From Rhizobiales bacterium TNE-4 (GTDB lineage: Bacteria > Pseudomonadota > Alphaproteobacteria > Rhizobiales > Beijerinckiaceae): a stretch of 64,000 nucleotides of DNA. The notes beneath the pieces were generated by a model, which was not told where the DNA came from, made no database searches, and was given only the letters and a program-made list of their open reading frames with translations. Both the position numbers and the translations under genes were made by a program. Below are positions 9,114-17,706 of the stretch, piece after piece; positions within the stretch are counted from its first letter, which is position 1; every line of letters starts with the position of its first letter. The stretch covers positions 62,001-126,000 of the forward strand of contig JAHRCV010000001.1 of NCBI GenBank assembly GCA_019083985.1, written 5' to 3'.

Positions 9114-10337
9114 ATGGCGGAGCTGCCCTTGTCACGCGTAAACGAAACCGGCCCTGCGCCATCTCCTCTTCGTCGCCAATTGCTGATCGGGTCTGCTCTT
9201 GGTGGCACGTCTTTATTGCTGACAGCGTGCGGCACAACCATGCCGGGTCTCGGTGGCTTGGGCGGCCGTTCCGATGCGCCACCGGCGGCAATGCCCCTGC
9301 CGGATGCGCAAGGCCCCGCCGGCAAGCTGCGCGTGGGCCTGATCCTGCCGCTTTCGGCGGGGGGTAATGTGGGCGTCGCAGCACAATCGCTCAAGAACGC
9401 GGCTGAACTTGCCGTGTCCGAATTCAACGGCTCGGAAGTGGGTCTGATCATCAAGGATGATCGTGGCTCGCCAGATGGCGCGGCGCAGGCGGCGCAAGAA
9501 GTGCTCGCCGAAGGTGCGCAGATCATTCTCGGCCCGCTCCTTGCGCCAACAGTCCAAGCCGTGGGTCAGGTCGCCAAACAGGCGAACAAGCCCGTCATCG
9601 CGTTCTCAACCGATGCGAGTGTCGCGACACGTGGCGTCTATCTGTTGAGCTTCATGCCGGAAACCGAAGTCGATCGTGTGATCGAATTTGCAGCATCACG
9701 CGGCAAACGGTCGATCGCGGCGCTCATTCCCGACAGTGCCTATGGCAATGTCGTGGCCGGTGCGTTTCAGGAAGCCGCCGCCCGCCGTGGCGTGCGCGTG
9801 GCGTTGATTGAGCGTTATGCGGCACCCACCGTCGATGCGGGGGCGAAGCGCATCGCGCAATTGGGCGCACAGGCCGATGCGCTGCTTTTGCCGGTCAATG
9901 CTGATGGCATCACAGCCGCATCAGTCGCGCTCTCTGCAAACAAGATTCGGACGCAACTGCTTGGCACAGCCGCGTGGGATGATCCGCGCGTGTTGCAAAC
10001 TCCGGGAGTGCAAGGCGGTTGGTTCGCTGCGCCTGACAAGGCGGGTTATGCCAATTTTGCCGGGCGCTATCGCGCCAAATTCGGCAGCGAGCCGGTACGT
10101 GTCGCCACGCTCGCTTACGATGCGGTGTTCCTCGTCAATGCGCTTTATGTGAAATATGGCGCACAGGCCTTTTCCGATCAGGTGCTGACCAATGCGGAAG
10201 GCATCATCGGTACCGATGGCCTGTTCCGTTTCCGCATGGATGGCGCCAATCAGCGCGGACTTGCCGTGTTTCAAGTCAACAATGGTGCCGCCACCGTCAT
10301 CAGTGCTGCACCGCGCGCCTTCGCGCCGGGAAGCTAA
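9114..10337 (+). CDS. LpoA-like penicillin-binding protein activator (lipoprotein, periplasmic-binding fold)
   Basis: A lipoprotein with a type I periplasmic-binding-protein fold. In gammaproteobacteria LpoA (YraM) activates PBP1A, and it sits next to rsmI and yraN just as this gene does. Seen: a basic start, the hydrophobic stretch LLIGSALGGTSLLLTAC with a lipobox ending at Cys39, then KLRVGLILPLSAGGNVGVAAQSLKNAAELA and ILGPLLAPTVQAVG, typical of the Peripla_BP_6 family. It lacks the LpoA N-terminal TPR domain, as far as length (407 residues) shows. The PBP-activating role is inferred from fold and synteny. A branched-chain-amino-acid-type binding protein is the alternative. Confidence 0.8.
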   Translation: MAELPLSRVNETGPAPSPLRRQLLIGSALGGTSLLLTACGTTMPGLGGLGGRSDAPPAAMPLPDAQGPAGKLRVGLILPLSAGGNVGVAAQSLKNAAELAVSEFNGSEVGLIIKDDRGSPDGAAQAAQEVLAEGAQIILGPLLAPTVQAVGQVAKQANKPVIAFSTDASVATRGVYLLSFMPETEVDRVIEFAASRGKRSIAALIPDSAYGNVVAGAFQEAAARRGVRVALIERYAAPTVDAGAKRIAQLGAQADALLLPVNADGITAASVALSANKIRTQLLGTAAWDDPRVLQTPGVQGGWFAAPDKAGYANFAGRYRAKFGSEPVRVATLAYDAVFLVNALYVKYGAQAFSDQVLTNAEGIIGTDGLFRFRMDGANQRGLAVFQVNNGAATVISAAPRAFAPGS

Positions 10338-10476
10338 GCGGCTCTTGGCACAGAATAAGTCGCATCATGGCGTGGCGCAGAGCGTCGTGATGATCCATGG
10401 CTGGTCACACGCGCTGAACCATGGATTGCCGCAGCGGCCTTTCGACTTTTTGCAAGGGCGAAGGGAAGCGGCGCGA

Positions 10477-11643
10477 TCAGATCGCCAAATCGGCCACAAC
10501 CGCATCAAGCACGGGCACGCCCTGCGCGCTCGCGCGGATATTGCGGTTCCGTAAGATCTCAATGAAGCCTTGCTCCAGCAAGCGGCCGGTGCGCGCCGGG
10601 TCGATCGGGCGCCCCGTGAGAAGGCGATAGCGCTCGGGATCAATGCCTTCGCGCAGACGCAACCCCATCAGCAGAAATTCGTCGCCCTCTTCGGCGCCTT
10701 TCAGCAATTCGCTTTCGATCAATCCATGGCCCTGGGTTTCCACCCGCTCGCACCATGTCTCGGGATGTTTCTCGCTCGAGAAAGCGAGCCTTTGCCCGCC
10801 CGTCCAAAGCCGGCCATGGGCGCCTGGTCCCGTACCCACATATTCGCCGTAACGCCAATAGAGCAGGTTATGACGGCATTCCGCACCCGGCCGCGCATGA
10901 TTGGAAATCTCGTAAGCGGGCAGGCCGTGTTTCTCGCAGACGTCCTGCGTGACGTCGAAGAGATCGCGCAGCATGTCGGTGTCCGGCACCGTTAATTTTC
11001 CGGCCTTGTGCAGCCGTTCGAACATCGTGCCGGGTTCTATCGTCAATTGGTAAAGCGAAAGATGCTCTGCGGCGTAGCCGATCGCTTCCTCAAGCTCTGC
11101 GCGCCAGCTTTGCGGCGTCTGTTTCGGTCGCGCATAGATGAGGTCGAATGAATAGCGTTTGAAGATCGATGCGGCGACGCGCACCGCCCATAGCGCTTCA
11201 TCGACATCATGCATGCGGCCGAGCGCGCGCAGATCATCATCATCAAGCGCTTGCACGCCGAGCGAAACACGGTTGATCCCCGCCGTGCGATAACCCCGAA
11301 AGCGTTCGGCTTCGACGCTTGTCGGATTGGCTTCGAGCGTGATTTCGACCTCGGCTGCGATGCTCCAATGCTGCGCAATCGCATCAAGAATGGCAGCGAG
11401 CGTCGCCGGTTGCATCAAGGATGGCGTGCCGCCGCCAAAAAAGACCGATGACACGGTACGGCCCGGCGCGAGCCCGGCCTGATGCGCAATGTCGCGCTGA
11501 AAGGCGCGCACGAAGCGTGCTTCATCCACCGGTTGATGCCGGACATGCGAATTGAAATCGCAATAAGGGCATTTCGATGCGCAAAACGGCCAGTGCACAT
11601 ACACGCCGAAGCCTGCATCGAAGGGTGGACGATCATTCGCCAT
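10477..11643 (-). CDS. hemW: Radical SAM heme chaperone HemW
   Basis: Radical SAM protein that binds and delivers heme, formerly annotated as oxygen-independent coproporphyrinogen III oxidase. Seen: the cluster motif CASKCPYCDF (Cys21, Cys25, Cys28), VFFGGGTPSLM, ITLEANPTSVE, RVSLGVQALDDDDLRALGRMH and the C-terminal HemN-like region. The 4Fe-4S triad is followed by Asp-Phe (CDF). This is the HemW-type form rather than true HemN, whose motif is CxxxCxFCGC. Length 388 residues. It is last in rph-rdgB-hemW, 10 bases after rdgB. Confidence 0.93.
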   Translation of the reverse strand: MANDRPPFDAGFGVYVHWPFCASKCPYCDFNSHVRHQPVDEARFVRAFQRDIAHQAGLAPGRTVSSVFFGGGTPSLMQPATLAAILDAIAQHWSIAAEVEITLEANPTSVEAERFRGYRTAGINRVSLGVQALDDDDLRALGRMHDVDEALWAVRVAASIFKRYSFDLIYARPKQTPQSWRAELEEAIGYAAEHLSLYQLTIEPGTMFERLHKAGKLTVPDTDMLRDLFDVTQDVCEKHGLPAYEISNHARPGAECRHNLLYWRYGEYVGTGPGAHGRLWTGGQRLAFSSEKHPETWCERVETQGHGLIESELLKGAEEGDEFLLMGLRLREGIDPERYRLLTGRPIDPARTGRLLEQGFIEILRNRNIRASAQGVPVLDAVVADLAI

Positions 11644-11653
11644 GGGCGCGATG

Positions 11654-12286
11654 TTACCGTTTCAGGCAGCGTTCGGCGAGTTCGATGAACGCGCGCGCCC
11701 GGTGCGACAGGCCTTTGCCAAGAGGCGGCAGACCATGCTTTTCCTCGGACGTCATTTCACCAAAGGTACGCGTCTCGCCATCGGGCAGAAACATCGGATC
11801 ATAACCGAAGCCAGCCGTGCCGCGTGGCGGCCAGACCAGCGTGCCGTCGACACGCCCTTCGACAATTTCCTCATGCCCATCAGGCCAAACGAGCGCGAGT
11901 GCGGAGATGAACCACGCGCGGCGCTGTTCCGGCGTAAAGCAATCGCGCTCACGCAGTCCCGCTTCCACCTTCTCCATCGCATGCGTGAAATCCTTGCCCG
12001 GCCCCGCCCAGCGCGCGGAATAAATCCCCGGCGCGCCATCAAGCGCAGCAACGCAAATGCCGGAATCATCCGCCAGTGCTGGCAGATTGGCCGCATGCGC
12101 CGCAGCACGTGCCTTGATTAAGGCATTGGCGATGAACGTCGTGCCATCTTCTTCAGGTTCAGGCAGGCCGAGTGATGCGGCGGAGACGGCATGGAGACCA
12201 AACGGCGCCACGAGTTCTTCGATTTCGCGCAGCTTGCCCTTGTTATGCGTGGCAACGATGAAGGTGCCTTCGAGACGGCGGCTCAT
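11654..12286 (-). CDS. rdgB: Non-canonical purine NTP pyrophosphatase (RdgB/HAM1)
   Basis: House-cleaning enzyme that hydrolyses ITP, dITP and XTP to the monophosphates. Seen: [18 protein letters not shown] at the N-terminus (the SHTxxK-type phosphate loop), [26 protein letters not shown] and [20 protein letters not shown]. The length of 210 residues is normal. Its ATG overlaps the rph stop by four bases, so it is coupled to rph. The rph-rdgB-hemW order is common in alphaproteobacteria. Confidence 0.96.
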   Translation of the reverse strand: MSRRLEGTFIVATHNKGKLREIEELVAPFGLHAVSAASLGLPEPEEDGTTFIANALIKARAAAHAANLPALADDSGICVAALDGAPGIYSARWAGPGKDFTHAMEKVEAGLRERDCFTPEQRRAWFISALALVWPDGHEEIVEGRVDGTLVWPPRGTAGFGYDPMFLPDGETRTFGEMTSEEKHGLPPLGKGLSHRARAFIELAERCLKR

Positions 12287-12996
12287 GCGACAGCCTTTTT
12301 CTGCAAGGCGACGAGTTCGGCGATGCCCTTATTGGCGAGCGCCATCAAATGCAGCAATTCATCGGAGGAGAAGGGCTTTCCTTCCGCCGTGCCCTGCACT
12401 TCGACAATACCGCCCGTGCCGGTCATGACGAAATTAGCATCCGTCTCCGCCGTTGAATCTTCCGCATAATCAAGGTCGAGCACGGGCACGCCCTGCGCAA
12501 TGCCGCAGGAAATCGCAGCGACATGGTCACGCAGCGGTTGAGTTGTGATGATTGAACGCGAGCGCATCCATTGAATGCAATCATGAAGGGCAACCCACGC
12601 GCCCGTGATGGACGCAGTGCGTGTGCCGCCATCGGCCTGTAACACGTCGCAATCGACGATGATCTGCTTTTCGCCAATCGCCGAGAGATCGACCACGGCG
12701 CGCAGGCTGCGACCGATCAGGCGTTGGATCTCCTGCGTCCGGCCCGATGGCCTGCCCGACGTCACTTCGCGGCGGGTGCGCTCCTGCGTGGCACGCGGCA
12801 GCATCGAATATTCCGCCGTCACCCAGCCCTTGCCCGAGCCACGGAGCCAAGCGGGGCCACGTTCTTCGAGCGAAGCGGTGCACAGCACATGGGTTTCGCC
12901 AAATTTGACGAGACAGGAGCCTTCCGCATAGCGCGCCACCCCGCGTTCGAGGCTGACGGGGCGCATCTGGTCGGGGGCGCGTTTGGACGGCCGCAT
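12283..12996 (-). CDS. rph: Ribonuclease PH
   Basis: Phosphorolytic 3'-5' exoribonuclease that trims tRNA precursors. Seen: [20 protein letters not shown] at the N-terminus, [63 protein letters not shown] and [20 protein letters not shown]. The length of 237 residues is normal. It is the first gene of rph-rdgB-hemW, and fixK lies 73 bases upstream on the same strand. Confidence 0.97.
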   Translation of the reverse strand: MRPSKRAPDQMRPVSLERGVARYAEGSCLVKFGETHVLCTASLEERGPAWLRGSGKGWVTAEYSMLPRATQERTRREVTSGRPSGRTQEIQRLIGRSLRAVVDLSAIGEKQIIVDCDVLQADGGTRTASITGAWVALHDCIQWMRSRSIITTQPLRDHVAAISCGIAQGVPVLDLDYAEDSTAETDANFVMTGTGGIVEVQGTAEGKPFSSDELLHLMALANKGIAELVALQKKAVA

Positions 12997-13069
12997 GGGA
13001 ACTCTCCTGCCTGAATTGGAACGGCGGGAGGGTTACATGATCGCCCTTGTTTGGGAAAGGGCAGGCGTC

Positions 13070-13786
13070 TCAGAGGGTGCCGGTGAGATGGCAAAGGCGG
13101 CAGACATTCGTCACCACGATCTCATCATGGCGGGGCGCCTGTAAAATGCCGTCCTTTTTGAGCTGCGAGAAGGCGCGACTGACTGTCTCGAGCGTCAGGC
13201 CGAGGTAATCGGCAATCTCTTGCCGCGTCATGGGGATCGCAACATGGCGCGTGTCGGCCTTGGCGTCGGGTCCATTGCAACCATGCCCGCCGCGGTTGGG
13301 GATTAATCCCATCAGGAAGGAGGCGACACGCTCTGCCGCTGTTTTGCGGCCGAGCAGCATCGCATGGTCATGCATGGCGCAAAGCTGCGACGTCATCTTT
13401 TGCGAGACGGTGCGCTGCAATTCAGGCGAGTTTTCATAGACGCGGCGCTCATACTGAAACGCCCGCACCGGCGTCAGCGATTCCGCTGTCGTGTCATAAA
13501 GAGCGGTATTGGACAGGCCGAAGACATCGCCTGCGCCGAGCAGTTCGATGATCTGGCGGCGCCCATCGGGCAGCAATTTCGACAGCATCACCGCGCCCTG
13601 CGCGATGATGACGATGTGATCGGCACGTGCGCCTTCTTCGCAGAGCGTTTCGCGCGCGGCGAAATGAGCTTCGCGTGCGCCTGCAACGGGCGCATCCTGC
13701 GATGGGCGGGCGGCAATACCAATCGTCCAAGCTGCATCATGCTTGGGCGGGGTGCGGTCGATTTCAGCGTGCGCGATGTGGTTCAT
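13070..13786 (-). CDS. fixK: Crp/Fnr-family regulator, FixK type
   Basis: cAMP-receptor-like transcription factor that in Rhizobiales relays the FixLJ low-oxygen signal to microaerobic genes. Seen: a cyclic-nucleotide-binding-like domain (LLPDGRRQIIELLGAGDVFGL) and a C-terminal winged helix, IPMTRQEIADYLGLTLETVSRAF, whose ETVSR recognition helix predicts TTGAT-N4-ATCAA binding. There is no N-terminal cysteine cluster, so it is FixK-like rather than an iron-sulfur FNR. I chose ATG 13786; GTG 13792 is also possible. A perfect FixK/FNR box lies about 33 bases upstream. It is last in fixL-fixJ-receiver-fixK, matching the fixLJ-rr-fixK2 order of Bradyrhizobium. Confidence 0.88.
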   Translation of the reverse strand: MNHIAHAEIDRTPPKHDAAWTIGIAARPSQDAPVAGAREAHFAARETLCEEGARADHIVIIAQGAVMLSKLLPDGRRQIIELLGAGDVFGLSNTALYDTTAESLTPVRAFQYERRVYENSPELQRTVSQKMTSQLCAMHDHAMLLGRKTAAERVASFLMGLIPNRGGHGCNGPDAKADTRHVAIPMTRQEIADYLGLTLETVSRAFSQLKKDGILQAPRHDEIVVTNVCRLCHLTGTL

Positions 13787-13818
13787 GGTCACCGGGGGAT
13801 GGCTCGCAAGATCGGATT

Positions 13819-13832
13819 GATCCTGATCAAAC
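13819..13832. promoter_or_regulatory. FixK/FNR box (TTGATCCTGATCAA)
   Basis: A perfect palindromic TTGAT-N4-ATCAA site in the 114-base gap between fixK and the receiver gene. If it worked as a class II activator site (centre 41.5 bases upstream of the transcript start), the fixK transcript would start at about 13784, inside the start codon. Autorepression is therefore the more likely use. Confidence 0.75.
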
Positions 13833-13906
13833 CTACGCCCGGCTATGGTGCGCGAAAATCGGTGAGGCTGCTTAGGCAGATTTACGGATGGGGAGGCTGC
13901 GACGGC

Positions 13907-14299
13907 TCAAACGATCGTCGACAGTGTCTGGATCGAGAGCGGCTTGCGGATCAGTTCGACCGGGCCGACATCCTTGAGCTGCCGCTCAATCGCGCTTTGG
14001 GCTTGGCCGGAGATCGCAACGATCCGGGGCGGTTCGCGCAGGCCCTTGAGCCACGTAATCACGGTTGCGCCGCTGATCCCGGGCAAAAGCAGATCGACGA
14101 TGATGGTGTCGTCTTTTTTCGGCTTGGCAGTCTCGAAAAAGCTTTCGGCATCGGGGTAGGCGGTTGCCTCAAGCCCCAGATTTCTGAACAGCATGAGGAG
14201 GGAATCGCTCACGCCGGCATCATCTTCGAGAATGTGGACGGCCAAATGCCCGGTTCCTACGCTCAGCGACGGACCAAAACCGTCAACTGAACTCAACAT
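13907..14299 (-). CDS. Single-domain response regulator of the fix cluster
   Basis: A stand-alone receiver domain (130 residues) with no output domain. Seen: acidic pocket residues EDD at 25-27, phosphoacceptor Asp69 in IIVDLLLPG, Ser97 in AISGQ and Lys119 in LIRKPL, so it should be phosphorylatable. A single-domain receiver occupies the same place between fixJ and fixK2 in Bradyrhizobium. It may be a phosphate sink for FixL or act by protein contact. Both are inferences. It begins 77 bases after the fixJ stop, on the same strand. Confidence 0.88.
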   Translation of the reverse strand: MLSSVDGFGPSLSVGTGHLAVHILEDDAGVSDSLLMLFRNLGLEATAYPDAESFFETAKPKKDDTIIVDLLLPGISGATVITWLKGLREPPRIVAISGQAQSAIERQLKDVGPVELIRKPLSIQTLSTIV

Positions 14300-14376
14300 A
14301 GAACATCCCGCGCAGGATCAGGATCAGTAAGACTGCGAAGGCGGATTAGCCCTCATCTCCTCGAAAATGAAGCGTT

Positions 14377-15009
14377 TTAGCCCCGTCTCGTGTCGGAATA
14401 GACGATTCTGACCAGATCGGCCGTGTTGCGCGCGCCGAGCTTTTCCATGATCCGGGCGCGGTGCACCTCAATCGTACGCGGGCTGATGCCAAGATGGCGG
14501 CCAGCCTCCTTGTTCGAGGCGCCCTGCGCAATCTGCTCCAGAACCTCGCGTTCGCGCGGTGTCAGTTGATCCTCGCCGGGGAAGGTTTGCAGGCCTTGCC
14601 CTGTCCCATTCTGCATCCGCTGGCGGGCCGCGAGCGCCTCACGGACGCGAGAGACGACGGTGTCGGCGTCGAAGGGTTTTTCGATGAAATCATGCGCGCC
14701 CTTCTTGATGGCTTCGACCGCCATCGGAATGTCGCCCTGGCCCGAAATCATGAAGATCGGTGCTGAGAACCCGGGACCGAGTTCTTTCAAGACGTCGAGC
14801 CCAGAGCGGCCTGGCATATGAACGTCGAGAATGATGCAATCGGGCCGGTTGCCGGCGACCGCGTTCAGAAGCGAGCTTCCTTCCGGAAAGGTCTTCACTG
14901 CAAAACCGTCCATTTCGAAGATCAGGGCCAGCGCATCGCGAACCGCCCCATCATCATCGGCGATGAAGAGTTTCAATGTTCCGTCAGTGGCCGTCTGTCC
15001 CTGTGTCAT
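14377..15009 (-). CDS. fixJ: Two-component response regulator FixJ
   Basis: NarL/LuxR-type response regulator phosphorylated by FixL under low oxygen. In relatives it activates fixK. Seen: a receiver with Asp-rich ADDD (18-20), phosphoacceptor Asp62 in IILDVHMPG and Lys111 in FIEKPF, then a C-terminal LuxR-type helix-turn-helix, LTPREREVLEQIAQGASNKE and ISPRTIEVHRARIMEKL. The length of 210 residues is as expected. It begins 27 bases after the fixL stop. Confidence 0.94.
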   Translation of the reverse strand: MTQGQTATDGTLKLFIADDDGAVRDALALIFEMDGFAVKTFPEGSSLLNAVAGNRPDCIILDVHMPGRSGLDVLKELGPGFSAPIFMISGQGDIPMAVEAIKKGAHDFIEKPFDADTVVSRVREALAARQRMQNGTGQGLQTFPGEDQLTPREREVLEQIAQGASNKEAGRHLGISPRTIEVHRARIMEKLGARNTADLVRIVYSDTRRG

Positions 15010-15036
15010 CGAACAGTTCCTTGTTGCGACCGGGCA

Positions 15037-16203
15037 TTATAGCCCAGCCTCCGCTTCTTCCTCGCGCGAAGCGGCCGGCAATTGCACTGTAAAACGTGCA
15101 CCCCTGCCATGCCCGCCCGGATCAACGATCAGATCGCCGGAATGATTTTGCGCAATGCTGCGCGAAATCGACAAGCCAAGCCCCATGCCTGTGGTCTTAG
15201 TTGTCGAAAAGGCTTTGAAAAGGGTCGGCATCGCCGCAGGCGGAATGCCGGGGCCATTATCTTCGACCGTGATTGTGACGAATGACCCATCCTGACCCGT
15301 GGACACGGTGACGAGCCCATCCTCCCGATCTTTCAGCACTTCAGACGCATTGCGCAGCAGGTTGACGACGATCTGTTGGATCTGCACCGGTTCGGCAAAG
15401 GCTTTCGGTAGTCCCGGCGCAAAGGTGGATTTGACATTGACGCGATGGCGCAAGCCCACAAGCGTCAATTCAACCGCTTCACCGACGACATGGTTGAGAT
15501 CGACCGGCCGCCGGTTTGGCTCGCGCTTTTCCACGAATTGCCGCATCCGGCTGATAATGTTGCCTGCCCGCTCAGCCTCGTGCACCGCTTTCGCGAGGAC
15601 AGATTTGAAGGTTTCGTTGGCGGCATCATTGCGCTTGTCCAGACTGCGTGACACGGCCTGCAGGTAGAGCATGATCGCCGTCAGCGGCTGGTTGAGTTCA
15701 TGCGCCAGCGCTGCCCCCATCTCGTCCATTGCCGAGACACGAGCGAGGTGGACGAGTTCGGATTGCAGATCGTTGACACGCTGCTCGGCCTCCTTGCGTG
15801 ACCGCAGATCACGCAAAAGCCCGATGAATTGACGACCATCAGGTGTGGAGGCTTCACCCACCGAGAGTTCGACCGGGAATTCGGTGCCATTCTTGTGGCG
15901 TGCGCGCACCTCGCGGCCGATGCCGATGATCTTGCGGTGGCCGGTCGTCATGTAATTGTGCATGTAACCGTCATGCGCCTGCGCATAATCGCGCGGCATG
16001 ATCATCTTGACGTTCTGGCCCGCCACTTCCTCGGGCGTGTAGCCAAACAGTTTTTCGCAAGCCTGATTGTAGAGAAGAATACGTGCCTGCTCATCGATGA
16101 CGATGATGCCATCGACAGCCGTATTCAGCACGCTCATCAAGCGCGCTTCGGAAACGGTTTTATCAGCCGCAGGTGCAGCTTTTATTCTGTCGTCCATCGG
16201 CAA
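15037..16203 (-). CDS. fixL: Oxygen-sensing heme histidine kinase FixL (single PAS, soluble)
   Basis: Heme-PAS sensor kinase; oxygen binding switches the kinase off. Seen: one PAS domain (about residues 20-135). Its AHDGYMHNYMTTGHRKIIGIGR segment (76-97) aligns with the FixL heme pocket: His77 corresponds to the proximal ligand His200, and Arg97 to Arg220, of Bradyrhizobium FixL. The phosphoacceptor box LAHELNQPLTA has His168. An HATPase domain follows, with VNLLRNASE, VEDNGPGIP and GMGLGLSISRSI. No membrane segment and no second PAS is present, so at 388 residues it is shorter than the classic forms. It lies 48 bases downstream of the aminotransferase. Confidence 0.92.
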   Translation of the reverse strand: MPMDDRIKAAPAADKTVSEARLMSVLNTAVDGIIVIDEQARILLYNQACEKLFGYTPEEVAGQNVKMIMPRDYAQAHDGYMHNYMTTGHRKIIGIGREVRARHKNGTEFPVELSVGEASTPDGRQFIGLLRDLRSRKEAEQRVNDLQSELVHLARVSAMDEMGAALAHELNQPLTAIMLYLQAVSRSLDKRNDAANETFKSVLAKAVHEAERAGNIISRMRQFVEKREPNRRPVDLNHVVGEAVELTLVGLRHRVNVKSTFAPGLPKAFAEPVQIQQIVVNLLRNASEVLKDREDGLVTVSTGQDGSFVTITVEDNGPGIPPAAMPTLFKAFSTTKTTGMGLGLSISRSIAQNHSGDLIVDPGGHGRGARFTVQLPAASREEEAEAGL

Positions 16204-16251
16204 CCTCGGCGGGTGGTTCGATTTTGCCTGGCTTCAGTCTACACGAACGGC

Positions 16252-17442
16252 TTACGCGATGGCACGCGCAAGCCGTGCCGTGGCTTCTTCGATATCTTCC
16301 GCCTTGCGGGCGAAGCAGAGCCGCAGAAAGCCTTCGCCATGGGGCCCGAAAGCACGGCCCGGCGCAAGCCCGACATTCGCTTCGTCGACAAGACGTTTGG
16401 CGAGCGCGGTCGAATCTGTCTCGCCCTTCACCCCAAAATAGAGATAGAACGCGCCGGTCGGCCGGGCGAAGAAAACCCGGCCCGTCGCCGCAAGGCCGTT
16501 GCAGACGATGTCCCGCCCGGCCTTGGCCCGCGCAATCTGGTGCTGCACGAAGCTTTCGCCATGATCGAGCGCCGCAATGCCGGCGCGTTGGACGAAGGTG
16601 GCAACGCCGGACGAGGAATATTGAATGAGGTTTTCGACCGTATCGCTCAGCGAGGGATGGCACTCGATCCAGCCGATCCGCCAGCCGGTCATGGCCCAAT
16701 TCTTCGAGAAGGTTTGGACGAACAGGATTTTGTCATCCTCGGCCATGATGTCGTGGAAGGAGGGGGCCCGTTCCGCCCCATCCAGCATGAAACGGCCATA
16801 GATTTCGTCGGCGATGATCCACAAGCCGTGGCGGCGGGACAGGGCGAGCACGCCCTCAAGCTCCGCACGCGTCGCGGTCCAACCCGTCGGATTGGACGGG
16901 GAGTTGATGACAATGGCTTTCGTCCGGGGCGTGATGGCCTTCTCAAGCCGCTCGACGTCGAGGATCCATTGTTCGTCGGCGCCATTGCCCGCGAGCGCCA
17001 TCGGCACATCGACCGGCGTACCACCCGCCACGGTGATGGCTCCGATGAAGTTGGGCCAAGCCGGGCTCGGCACCAGCACTTCATCACCGTCCCCGGCTGC
17101 AAGGCGCGTAGCGATTTGGAGGGCGTGCATGCCGCCGATCGTGACGTGGAACCGCTCAGGGCCCAGATTTTGGCCATAGACCCGGCTCATATAGCGAGAG
17201 ATCGACTCCCTCAGTTCCGGGATCCCTTTTTGCCACGTGTAGAAGGTCTCCCCTGCCGCCAAAGACCGAGTCGCCGCCTCGGTAATGAAGCTGGGCGTGG
17301 GCATATCGCCTTCGCCGACCCAAAGCGGGATCAGCCCCGGCCGCCCCCGGCCGTAATTCGAGACCTCGACAATGCCGCTGGCGGGCGCATCCGACGCTTC
17401 CTGACGGATCAAGGGGCGGAGATCGATGGGTGATGCGGTCAT
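16252..17442 (-). CDS. Class I/II PLP-dependent aminotransferase
   Basis: Fold-type I aminotransferase of the aspartate aminotransferase superfamily. Seen: substrate-site IPLWVGEGDMPTP, Asn184 in SPSNPTG, Asp212 in IIADEIYGRF, Schiff-base Lys247 in QTFSKNWAMTGWRIGW and the following Arg255. The length of 396 residues is usual. The frame stays open far upstream, across the SRP RNA gene, but ATG 17442 matches the family start. The amino-acid substrate cannot be assigned from sequence alone. It is transcribed toward fixL and away from ffs-dnaX. Confidence 0.9.
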   Translation of the reverse strand: MTASPIDLRPLIRQEASDAPASGIVEVSNYGRGRPGLIPLWVGEGDMPTPSFITEAATRSLAAGETFYTWQKGIPELRESISRYMSRVYGQNLGPERFHVTIGGMHALQIATRLAAGDGDEVLVPSPAWPNFIGAITVAGGTPVDVPMALAGNGADEQWILDVERLEKAITPRTKAIVINSPSNPTGWTATRAELEGVLALSRRHGLWIIADEIYGRFMLDGAERAPSFHDIMAEDDKILFVQTFSKNWAMTGWRIGWIECHPSLSDTVENLIQYSSSGVATFVQRAGIAALDHGESFVQHQIARAKAGRDIVCNGLAATGRVFFARPTGAFYLYFGVKGETDSTALAKRLVDEANVGLAPGRAFGPHGEGFLRLCFARKAEDIEEATARLARAIA

Positions 17443-17563
17443 GGCAGGGCTCGATTCACGGGATTCGGCGGGTCTCGTCCTATGGCACGGAAAACCCGTG
17501 CTTTGAACCCGCCAGACACAGGTCTGGCGCTTGTTTTCGGGGGCTCGATAGCCGATATAGAGC

Positions 17564-17661
17564 GTGGGAGGCTGGCGTTGGACGTTCCACTCGCCAACCG
17601 GGTCAGGTCCGGAAGGAAGCAGCCCTAACGAGCACGGGCGGGTCTCTGTCCAGTCTCCCAC
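17564..17661 (+). ncRNA. ffs: Signal recognition particle RNA (4.5S, small bacterial type)
   Basis: RNA scaffold of the SRP, which binds Ffh. Seen: the conserved loop core GGTCAGGTCCGGAAGGAAGC at 17600-17619, with its symmetric and asymmetric bulges, inside a long hairpin. The termini GTGGGAG and CTCCCAC pair, and GGCTGG pairs with CCAG. The position just ahead of dnaX-ybaB-recR is the usual one. The ends are taken from the terminal helix. Confidence 0.93.
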
Positions 17662-17706
17662 CTGTCGTCCGGGCCGCGGCGCACCGGAGCCAGTTTCCGG
17701 GGTTCC

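Noticed and set aside
10393-10426. Inverted repeat ATCCATGG ... CCATGGAT between the LpoA-like gene and hemW
   Set aside because: The stem is 8 bp with an 18-base loop and no T-run on either side, so it is not a convincing terminator. It may be chance.
15829-17433. 534-codon open frame on the plus strand, opposite fixL and the aminotransferase
   Set aside because: It mirrors two well-supported genes on the other strand. Its protein is rich in Arg/His/Asp with no recognisable motif, as expected from antisense of GC-rich codons.
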